Below are positions 50,101 through 62,100 of a stretch of DNA of 64,000 nucleotides, piece after piece; within the stretch, counting starts at the first letter, position 1; every line of letters starts with the position of its first letter. The notes under the pieces are model-generated. The model had not been told where the DNA came from, did no database searches, and worked only from the letters and a program-made list of their open reading frames with translations. Source of the stretch: Neodontobutis hainanensis (lineage: Eukaryota > Chordata > Actinopteri > Gobiiformes > Odontobutidae); contig JALDNG010000078.1 of NCBI GenBank assembly GCA_024349245.1, positions 830,001 to 894,000 of the forward strand. Direction: 5' to 3'. Both the position numbers and the translations under genes were made by a program.

Positions 50101-53100
50101 ACTGTCACACCCCCTCAGGCCGGTACTGCAACATAACGCAAGAATAAAAGGGTGTACTCGATTCATCACATACAATGTTATATTTATACATTACTTGAGT
50201 TTGAGGCAGATATGCAATAATGTAAGAATGCTGTCCACAACACGATTAAACTTAAATTGAACAGACAATGTTACGTTATGGTGTAACCCTGATTCCAGCA
50301 TCATGGGGTCTGGTTCTGTCTGGGATTGTCCAGATGTTTTTAAACAGAACCTGCCTACATCCTTCACAAACTGAGACATTTATCACATTTTATCTTGGCA
50401 AGGTACATATTGAGATGTATTAATGCAGCGTTAGTTGATTTCAGTGCAAAACCTTATTACTGGGTGTATATACTGCAGTTGCATTCATTCATCCACTTCA
50501 CGGGTGACTGGCGCCTATCCCAGTAACTTTGGGCACACCCTGGACAATGGCCAGTTTAGTCGCAGGGCTGACAACACACAACCATTCACTCTCCCATTCG
50601 TTCAGTCACCAGGAGCAAATTAGATTCACCACTTTTACCCTGTACATGCATGTCTGTGGACAGTGGGAGGAAACCAGAGACAACCCATGGTAACACACAA
50701 AGGACACGCTGACCGTGCCACTGTGCACCCCACTGTGTCGCTTAAAAATAGCTTTTACTTAGGAAATGCACTAGTAACCCCTCGGTAAAACACTCAAGTC
50801 TGAAAAGGAGTTTCAGTTCATGTAGATTGTGTTTCCCACCTTATATTTAAAATGATGAATCTAAGCTGTTTGTTTGTGTTTGTCCAGCCCCCCTGAAGCC
50901 ACAGATAAAGCCATGTTGGAAAAGATGAAGTGGCATCATCAGAACAATCCTTTCTTTGGTCATAAAGTAGGGCTGACCTTCGTCATCCGACACTTTGCTG
51001 GCAGTGTTTTATACGACATAAAGGTGAAGTTATTTTCCCTCCATTAGAAAACAAGCTTCATTGTTTTAACATTTACATTTGCATTTCAATAAATGTAGTT
51101 CCAGCCAGAGTCGCATAGTTTTGGTTCGCTTGTAGCCTTGTGAGATAAGCCAGCTTGAGAAAAACAATGGGAATCTGTGTGACCCGAGCTAATGATTAAT
51201 CCTGTGTTCAGTGAATAAAAACTCTGTGGGACCAACTCATGGAGGGCAACGTCTAACAATTATTTCACAACAAATCCTAATTTCAGGGTTTTATAGAGAA
51301 AAACACCGAGCACATGCGGCCTGAGGTAGTCTCACTTCTCCGCAGCAGTGAGCGCGCCTTCCTGCATCACCTGGTGGCGTCCAGTCCACAGGCGTTGTTC
51401 AGATGGGGCATCCTGCGAGCCACCATCCGCATCCTGACAGTGTTCAAAGACCTGGGACGGCAGAGAGCAGAAAAAGGTACGTGGCTTTGGCATATTACAT
51501 ACTGCAGTGTTTTAATTATTATATGTTTAACTTAGACCTGCCAATCCCTCCACCACAGAATCTAACAAACGTAACCCGCGAAAATTACTCGGGGACATAA
51601 GACGCAGCAGCAGTTCCACAGGACCTTTGTCCAGGTACAATAGCAAACGAGGAACGAAACAGAATTAAGTTACTAGACAAAGACGCTGATTAAGTTCTTA
51701 CATTTTTCCCATATTCTTGTTTAAATTCCAAATGGATATAACAGAAAAGAGAGAGAAGAGTGTGTTTACCTAATGGTTGTTTAAAAATGCTTCTGTCATA
51801 TTTTACAGCAACAGCTGGACTCTGGATTTCTCGTTTGATCGCTCAGATGAGCATCCTCTTGATGTTTTTGAAGACATCTTTGAAAATTATGAACAACGAA
51901 AGTGAGTAATTTGTTTGTTCTGAAACTCTCAAGTTTCTGTAACTATGCTAATATAGAAACACAAGTTATTTTGTTTTAATATTCAACAGAAAAAGTAAAG
52001 GAGGTCGCCAAAAACAGCTCATCCCAAAGGTAAGTTTATTAAAAAAAACTCTGTGTTTATCTTTATTAGAAGTTGACAATTATTAAATAATTTATTAATT
52101 GTATATCATTCCCTTTTATTGAACAGAATCTTATGGATTTGCGCTCGCTTGAACATATTGTCGGTGTAACGGTGCACGACCGAACCAGTAAATCCATGTT
52201 GCATCCAGACGGGATGATCACACCTCCCACAGTGAGCGCTCAGCTTCAGGTTAGTCCATTTATTAGTTGAAAATTTTAATTATAAATAAATCTGGTATTA
52301 ATTTATCACTAGAAAACACAGCTAGGATGCAAACTATATTTATTTGTTCACAGGCTTCACTCCAGAAACTCATGGAGCGAGTTGAGAAAGCAGAGCCTTT
52401 CTTTATCATTTGTTTAAGGTCTAATGCTGAAAAGGTAACATGATCATATTATTTAGACCTTTATGCTGGTGAATGCAGTTCTGTGGGTTATGTCTATATT
52501 TCATGTCTCTGCAGAAGGAGATGCAGTTTGACAGTGAACTTGTACAAAAGCAAATCAGATGCACAGGATTACTGCAGATAGTCCACATGCTGAGGTCCGG
52601 TTACAGCGCCAAATACACATTTAAGGTAAACTCCTGCATCTACTGCACGTTAAATCAAGCCTCTCTCGTGGAACCCCATAAAAGGTCCTCGAGTAAGGGT
52701 GCCACCGTACAGCGATATACCTCCGTCCACCAGAGGGCAGGCTCCAAAAGCGGAACTATAAGGAGAAACCCAATGGCGACTTTACAAGTGTAAAAATCAT
52801 GTTTACAGCCGGGATTTTCGATTAATTACAGCCGTTTATGCTATCAAACGCTTGTTTTACTATGCTGTAAAAGCCAAAAAGCCCAGATGTACCCGGCATT
52901 TTATTGCCCTGTGGTGAGAACAATATCTGTGAATAGGGGAGCAATGGGCAGAAAACATCCATAGTTTTTATAGTCATTGTTTTAAATCCATTATATTAAA
53001 TAAACATCTCTGCACCCACCTATGAGACTGATCTTAATTTTAAATCTTTTGGCAGGAATTTGTTGTCAAATTCAGAATGTTACTTCCAAAAGGAGCTACT

Positions 53101-56100
53101 GCAACTTCCAAGCACATAACTCAGCTCCTGGAGAAGATGGAACTCGATAAGTCCACGTACCAAATAGGAAAAACAAAGGTAAAAATACAGTCTATTGGTG
53201 TCAGTGGTTTAGTTGATGCACAGCTGCTCAAAACTGTTTTTTGTAAGTCTTCAAAGCCAGACATATCTAAGACGACAATCAACAAACACACACTTTTGCA
53301 TCATTACATTTTTTTAGATGACGTTACGTGGGGGAGGGTAGAACCTGGACAAGGCTGACACTTACAGACTTTCATTACTCACACTCATTCCTCTGGGTAA
53401 ATTAAAACCCCAAATTCAACCAGTAATGCTTGTCATTAGAGAGTGGGAGGAAGCCAGACACACCCAGTAAAGCCATGGGACATCACGCATAACTAATATT
53501 CATCTAGAGTCTTCATATATTTTTATATTGGTATTTTTTCACCACAGAAACATGTACTAAAGCATTATGCATACACACTCTCCTCATAACCCGAGCTCAT
53601 ATTCTTCACGTTCATCTCTCTAGGTGTTTCTCAAAGAAAACGAGAGGCAGTTACTTCAAGACACACTGAACAATGTGGTGATGCATCACATTATCGTACT
53701 GCAACGCTGGTTTCGGGTCTGTTTGATAAGAAGGCACTTCCTTCAGAAGAGAGACGCCACCATGCTCATACAGGTAGTGCTAATTTCAAAGAAGAACATT
53801 CTGTCGAGACTTTTTTAAAAAAACAAGATATGAAACAAAACCTTCACCCTTTTTGCCTCCAAAACATGATATCATTCCATAATGTTCTTGAAGCATACTC
53901 TGAGCAAAACAAATATCAGATTAAGTGAGTCCAACTGTTTTTTTTTATCCACTCTTAACTTTAAGATGTGGTCTGTCCATCTTTTGCAGCAGTTACAGCA
54001 GCACATCTCTGGCATCATGTCAGTATATTTCCTGAGATATAATGTTATCCCAGGGTTTCTTCTGTGAAGGAACCTGAATGTGTGACACTGACCGTAAAAT
54101 CGAACTATCTTGTTTTTTGAGGAAAATGATCTAAATCTCTTTATGACGGCTTTATTCTGTATTTTTATAGAGCATAATGATGCTTTTATAGATATTTTTG
54201 TATTGTTTTATGGATTTAATGGAAAACTCAACAGGAACAACTAAAACCTCTTAAATAAGTGCTTGTGTATATATGAGATGTAGGGATGGTATGTATCATG
54301 GGCGTGTTGGGCTATGTATGCATTTGTATATTCTTACATATGTGTATGCATGTACACTAAAAATATTCTGAACATTAGAATATGTATGACATCCACTGAC
54401 ATATATATATGCGAGTAGACCAAAACATGCCCCTTCAGTCCAGAACTTTAATCAGTTCAAACAATTTAGCATAAACTCATACTAAGAGGATTCATTATGT
54501 TGAAGAGACAGGGCTGCGCAACAAAAGCCTTATGCTACTCCTTTCTTTGCAGCATGGTACAGAGTTTACTGAGAGATTGATTGAGAGGATTTGTTTATTT
54601 TTCAGAGATGCTGGCGGGAGTTTTATGAGAAACAAAACTATGCTGCTACAGTTATCCAGACGGCATGGCGGACATCGATATTGGGGCTAAACGAAAGTGG
54701 AGAAGAGTATAATATGTCCAGTAGCAGGCCTGGGCGAGACAGGTAAAAGTACTATCTATGCTGTTATAAATGAAACTGTTCACACAAACTACACGCACTA
54801 CTTTTAAGAAAAGAAGAAGTAATGTAACTAATGTAAACAGTGAAATCAAGTAAGTTCTGTTTTATGTTTTTCTTAATATTTAACGCTTATAAACTGTCCA
54901 GAACGTTATTGGATAGCACCCTCTGAAGGTCAAATAGGGGAACAAACATTTTACAACCTGTCATTAGTTTATGTTTGTTAATAGTAGTTTTGTGTGATGG
55001 AAGCTGATTGTAGTTTGTGTCTCATCAATAGCTTGAAAAAAAAGGAACTAAAGAAGCAGTCCAAACTGGATCTGAGCCCCAACAGAAGCCCACAGCCCGG
55101 ACTGAAACAAAGAAGCAGAGATGGTACCCTTCCTCTTCACAGACCATTCTCAGTCCCCACGAACACCGTTTACAGCGACGATGGAGCCAACAGTCCGTCA
55201 AAGAGCTTTCTGCAGCGTTACAAAGACATGGGGGGCATCAAGGAGAAGGCCGACAAATGGAGGGAGAGAAAAAGTGACGGAGATCCCACAGATGAGTCCA
55301 GTCCCGAGACACAGAAAAAGAAGATGGAAGATTTTCAGTAAGTTTTCAAGCCTTCATAACGGCTTCAAAATAATTTTTGATTGAACCAAAGAAACTGACC
55401 CCTCTTTAGGTTTTGACAGCTACTCCTCTAAGTTACTCCGCTACCATCTGTAGAAAAAACTCCTACCATCACTTAAATACAAATTTACTTTTAATATTGA
55501 AGATATTTATAGAGAAACAGCAGTCCATTTTATGTTAGGTCCTGCAATTGTCTCATTTAGTCCTTAAGTCAGTGCCCATTGAAAAATTAAAAGTTACATA
55601 GTGTCCCTTTTAAAGTAAGGCTATCTATTGATTCTTTTATTTAAATTCAGGTTCAAAGGGAAGTCTTTCTCTGCGGATGAACTGTCCAGAATGAGCTCCC
55701 CTGACAACTCAACAATTGCAAATGAGGTAAACTGAAATAAAATGTTTTATTCATGCATGTGCTTGTAATGTATTAACAATGCCTTTTCAGTGAGTTTGGT
55801 GAGTATTTAATAAACAGTAGTCCCAGACTCTTGGATTACACCCAGAATCCTGGTTTGTACCTTATTACTTTTCCTGACTAATTAGGATGACGCGTCTCAC
55901 CACAAGAAACATAAGCGCCGCATAGGCCACGCCCGCAGCGGCTTGGTCGTTAACTTTGCAGGCTCCAGTGAGTACGAGTTCTGGAACTTCCCGCTTCCTC
56001 CAATGAGCCCCTACACCACAAGCCTGAAGAACTCTTTCAGTAGTGATGATGTCCGGGTCCCCATATCAAAGGGAGAGGTACTAACTGAAGGGACATTTTC

Positions 56101-59100
56101 AACAAATGCAGCTCCTCTTTTGCATGCACCTGTCGCATGTGTACGTCCCAGCTGGTCCCGGCCCAAATGAGCTGCTGCTTGCCAAACATAATGAAAATAT
56201 TCAATTTAAATGAATTTCCAAAGCTCATTTCTTTTTTCTTTTTTATTTGTGTAATAGTAATTGTTTGGATACAGTGCCTCTAATATATATCTTAACGCGT
56301 TATCTATAAAAAAAGTTATTGTTACTTTATTAAGACGAGTGGAATATCCAGCATCCTGTGCATGGCGAAGACAAGTGGTGTCTTTGTTCTGGTTTGGGGC
56401 AGGGAGAGTGGCGGGACGCCTTTGGTGTTTGCTGCAGGGGTACATGGTTCGGAATAGTAGCTTATTAAACTCTTTTAAGTAGTATTTTTTTTTTTTTCAT
56501 AAAGACTGTTTCACCCATTAAGGAGCCTGACGGGATGAGGTACAGCCTTCCACCAACAAGCCCCAAAGACAATGAAAGAAATGGAGGAAACCATTCTGCC
56601 ACAACACCTGAGAAGTATATTATTAAATTATTTAGAAACAATTTGACTAAAAAGGGATGGATTTGTTAAATGAGTAAAACTATCTTTTTTTCAGGGCTTG
56701 GTTTCTGACTCGATTCCTAAAGAGACGGACTCCAAAATTGGCCCCGAGCAATGAGTCTTCCACGGAAAAATCGGGTGAGGTTTACAACAGTAATGCCCTA
56801 CAGTCACTAATTACAGCCCTCTTATAGTTTTGGTTTGTGTCCAAAACTATGTTCTGTGAGATTTGGGTTACATAAAAATACAGTATTTAAAAAAAAATAT
56901 GATTATTATTTGTGAAAGGCAAGGGACAATAAATGAAAGAAATCTAATCAATAAAACACTTAATTTTCTACCTCTTAGTCCCACTCTGGTTAGCGCTCCT
57001 GCCTCACAGCAAGAAGGTGTAGGAAACTAGGCTAAAAAGCGCCAGTATGCTCAAAAAGACCAAACCCAAACAACCGGAATAACTCTAAAAGTGAAAAGGA
57101 GTCATTATTTTGGTCAGTTTCGCAAACTTTGTTTTAGAGCGGTTTGAACGTGAAATTATACAAAGGTTTACTGCCACATAGAGGTACTTTTTTCCCTTGA
57201 GTGGTTAAAAATGTGTAGGTTATAGTCATTTTATGATATATTTCTTACGATAAGGCTGACAATTAGAGACAGACGGTGACAGACAACCATTCACTCTCAC
57301 ATTCATTCACTAGGGACACTTTTTTTAATAGTTTCCAATTAACCTATATGTGCATGTCTTTGGGCTACATTAAAGCAGTTGCAACAAAATTTAACTAAAC
57401 ACCACACCCACTCTTCACTTCATCAGTGATGCAATAGAACACAATGTCTCATACAAATACCTCAGCATCATAACAGATTTAAACTGTCAGCAGCAGCTTA
57501 TTCTTTCTCAGAAAACTCCAGGTTCACCAGTCAGTCCTCCTTGACCTACCGAGGAGTCCTGTTTTAATCATATATTTACTTTTAAGTTTGTTCTTTTCCT
57601 CAGTTACGTTGCCCCGATACACCCCACACCCCTACCACATCCCAAATCAGTCCAGTGCAAGGGAAAAGCGAAACCCCACCATTCGAATCAGCCGAGCCAC
57701 GCGGGCCATGGAGTGGAACGCCTCTCTGGACCGAGAGATCACCGACGCCAAGGAGCTGCGAAGTCTGGACGAATTCCTCGGCAATCAGGTGAGAATATAT
57801 GCTCAGTAACTGAATATTTCTCTGTCCAGTACAATGAGCATACCACCCCGGATGGACTATATAAATTGTTTGTTTCTTTTGATCAGGTGAATGAGCTGCG
57901 ATCAAGAATAAAAGAGCTCTCGCAGACAGAGTGCATGTTTCTCACAGCTACAATGGAGTTCAGAGAGACGATCAAGGGCATGTTCTCAGTTGAGGTCAGC
58001 ACTATGGCTGCTTCTGCAGTGTTTCAAATCTTTTCACAGCTCCACGGACATCATTAGGGTTCCGTTTTACTGAGTCACACCTTGCATTAGATTCAAGATT
58101 TCATTTATTTTTACTTCCCTGACAAAATACTGTTCTGCCACCAGTGCATAAAAATAGGGAAATATAAAAGAAACACTGCAATAGACCTCCACATATTCAC
58201 ACAAACAGACACATCTCCAACAATATGTAAAGTGTATTTATGTTGTGCAAATGAGTGTGTTTGTGCTTGAAGGAAGATAAGTCTGTTTGTTTATTAATCT
58301 TAAACAACTTGTGGAAAGAAGCTGCTAAGCATCCTGATGGGTCACATTAGATCATATCTGATCACTACATTAGTGTCAGGTCCGAAGGGGCCTGTATCAA
58401 ATGTCATTTTAACACATTTTTACACCACTGTGACCAACAGAAGCCTCAAATTGGCTACAAAGACCTGATGAAGGGCTACCAGAACAAAGTGAACACATTG
58501 GCAGGGTCCAAGGATAAAGGAGAGGTGTCTCTGGTCGTCAACCTGTTCCAGTCTGTGCTCGACGGCTTCATCAGAGGAGAGCTAAAACGAATGGAGTCCG
58601 ACCCGGTCAAGGTAAAGGGACAATAGATAGAATATAGATAGACAGTTTATCTAAACTTTTTCATAAACACACCATTTGGCTTTTCTCAGGCAACTAAAAA
58701 AAGACGAAAAAAGGAAAAATGTGTGAGTAGAATATTTCAGTACAGCAGATTTATTTAAAAATATTAAGGTTTATTTATTCACTCATTTGAACTCTCTGTT
58801 TCTACAGCCTGACAGTCCTTTGGATCACCTCTTCAACACGTACCAAGTGAACATTATGCAGTCCTGTGACCTGTGTGGTTCGTACATTTGGGGAATGGAG
58901 AAAGCGTACATGTGCAGTGGTGGGTTACAGCTAATCAAAAGATAATAAAGGAGCATAGCATAGTTATGGCCTGTTATAGTCCTATTTACTTTATCCAGAA
59001 ACACAAGGTTATTGTGAAAACATGTAACAACAGTTCTCATTCAAATTATGTTCTTTGTTTTAGCTTGCAAGTTAATATGCCACAAAAAATGCCTCAGCAA

Positions 59101-62100
59101 AATCATCACTGACTGCTCGACACGCTGCTCCAGGATGGTAAGGCCTGACCCTTGATCATAGGTGTTTTATTGACTATTATTCATGACCATTTTGTGCCAA
59201 CAGAATGACAGTGCCCTAGAATCTCTCCACTTTGGGGTGCAGGTGTGTGTCCTCACCAGTAAAACCAACCCGGTGCCTAAAGTGGTGGAGCTGTTGTTGA
59301 TGCACATTGAGCTCAATGGTCTCTACACTGAGGGAATCTACCGCAAGTCCGGCTCCACCTGTCGAGCCCGGGAGCTGCACCAGATCCTGGAGACAAGTGA
59401 GGAAAATGTTGTAGATAACAGAGAGAGATCATTTATGCAACTTATAACCCGCACTTGTGCCTTTCAAGTTGATGTTTGCACTGAGAGCTGCATGGTTGTT
59501 TAGTAAAGTTATGAACCACACTACCTTCATCCCCCAGCGAATGTGCATCAGACTTGCTTCGACTCAATCTGCACTTTCAACAAATGTACACTTGAAGAAC
59601 TTACCTAAGGGCATTGTGCAAGTAGTGGTACAGTGCTGATGTTTTAGTGCTTCATTTGCATTTAAAGAAAATAAAGTTAAATTCTCTGCTCTGTTGTTGG
59701 GTTTAGATCCTGATGGGGCCTGTTTAGACAACTACCCTATCCACACCATCACAGGTCTGGTGAAACGCTGGCTGAGAGAGCTGCCTGATCCACTTATGAC
59801 TTTCTCCCTCTACAATGACTTTCTGCACGCAGTAGGTGAGTGAATATATTCTGTGTTTTATCTGTCATGAACATTATCTGCTGTGGTCTTATGAGTTTGT
59901 AGTGATTATAATGAACTACACCACCTCTATCATTGTCTCTGTGTGGACATTTTGGACAAATCCATTGTTTTATCTCTCTTCATTTTGCCTAACCAGTTCA
60001 GGTTTTTCCCCTTTTTAAGAATTACCAGAGAGATGTGAGCGACTACGTGCTGTGTATCAAAAGGTTGATGAGCTGCCTCCTGCCAATTACAACACTTTGG
60101 AGCGGCTCATCTTTCACCTCGTCAGGTTGTTGACGTGTTATATCAGCTTTTTACTTGCTTTTGTTTTATACATAAACATTTATCCATTTATTTGTTATTT
60201 TAACAGTTTAAAAATTACGTTTCAGAGTTGCAAAAGAGGAAGATCACAATAAGATGTCCCCCAGCGCTCTTGCTATTGTGTTTGCCCCGTGTATCCTGCG
60301 CTCTCCTGACTCTAGCGACCCTTTCCTCGGTATGAGGGACGTGTCCAAGACAACACTGTGAGTTATCAGACTCTACCCTACTTTAAACTTTTGTTTTAGC
60401 TCTGGCTAACATAAAATCGTTTTTTTTTTTTTTTTTTTTGAAGATGTGTGGAGATTCTTATTACTGAACAGTTTCGACGATACAAAGAATTGATGCACAA
60501 TATTCAGCAGCTGGAAGATGCAGAAGCCCTGGCCACCAAGGAGCTCAAACTACGAAGGCAAAACACGGTGAGAGTAACACATACTCAAATCATGTCTAAA
60601 GTATCAGTAGTTGTGGAGATAATATTTCATAATACATTTATATACAGTATTTATTATTATTGTAGGGTGTCTTTTCTTTTGCGCTTTATTGTTTGAATTA
60701 TATATTTTTTTTTTTTCATTATGTTTTTACATATTGAAATATTTCAAGTATTTCAAGCTTTAAAGGATAAGTATTTTGTAAATGTGGTTCTCTTCATAGA
60801 AAAGCTATTCCTGTCCAGCTATTTAACCACAATTAGGAAGCAGGACCACACAGAGTGATGTACTGTTGTAAAAAATAGGTTTGAAATACTTTACACCAAA
60901 AATAAGGAACTACATTAATCTTAGTTTAAACGTGTGGTCTGTAGAGGAAATGTTCACAATACCGGGCGATGGGACTGGACCAGGTTTTGGTTTTGAAAAA
61001 AAGAGGAACTTGTTGTGTAGTATGCTGAGTTAACGTAAATATATTCTATGTATACTCTACAGTAAGAGTACTCAATTAGCAGACATACATGGCAAAAGCC
61101 TGTCATTGCTCCACACTAATAATTACATACTGTAGAGCATTGTTTATCAAACTTTAATTCAGGGGCCTGTATTTCAAAAGACCAAATGATTTGTGAGCAA
61201 CTTCCTGTTCCGCTTTAGCATAATTCTGGTCCTTTTTTTTATGTTTTGGATATTTTTTCTCTTAGTTTTGTTAGTTTCTTGTTCCACTTTTTTATTTTAT
61301 TATATTTTGGTCATTGTTTTAAACAAAAGGATATGTGTTTAATGCCCATTGATAAATATTAAAAAATGTAATTACTTGGTTAGAATTCATTTTGGTAACT
61401 CAAATAATATCTCCCATGACCCACTTTTGGGGGACAAACCATTCTTTGGGAACCACAGCTTTAGAGAATAATTTCCCATCAACAGGTATCTCATAGACCC
61501 ACTTCTACAAAATACTGGACCATCCCTTTATGTCTCTAGTTGAAACAAAGCCATTCACGCTTTATTTTATCTCTGCAGGTTGTCGAAAAGCCCACACGTC
61601 GTGAACATTTAGATTCTGATGAAACCGAAATTACCCTCATCAAGAGAATCAAGTCCATCAAGCAAGAAAAGTAAGAGTTCAGTTTAAAAAGATCTTCTGT
61701 AGTCCAATTGTTGTGTGGGACAGTGATTTTGATTGTCTTTCAGGGAGAACTTGGCCTGCAGGTTACCGGACCTGGAGCAGGAGCACTCCGATAACGAAGA
61801 CTCTGTATCCTCAATGAGCACAGAGAGCCTTGAAGACTGTATAAAAAACCTGGAATCGGAAGGTCAGTAGAGAGGTATGGTAACTTTCTCTTTCTCTGTG
61901 TTTTTAACTTTTCTTTTTGAAGTGTGGTTTTCCCCAAGAAAAATTAATGACAGAAATCTAAGTCATTATACGGTGGTAAATAAACCTTCCACTTCCACAC
62001 AAATAAGCCCAAAATGTGTTTAAATGTGTTTCGGAAAATCACACAATCAAAGACGGACTCCTTGTTTCAGTCTGGTGTCTTTTTAGAGTCTCACATGCTT

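Noticed and set aside
52473..52793. 106-codon frame extending past myosin exon 18
   Set aside because: Read-through into the intron; the GTAAAC donor at 52626 and exon 19 at 53056 restore the family sequence (KYTF then KEF).
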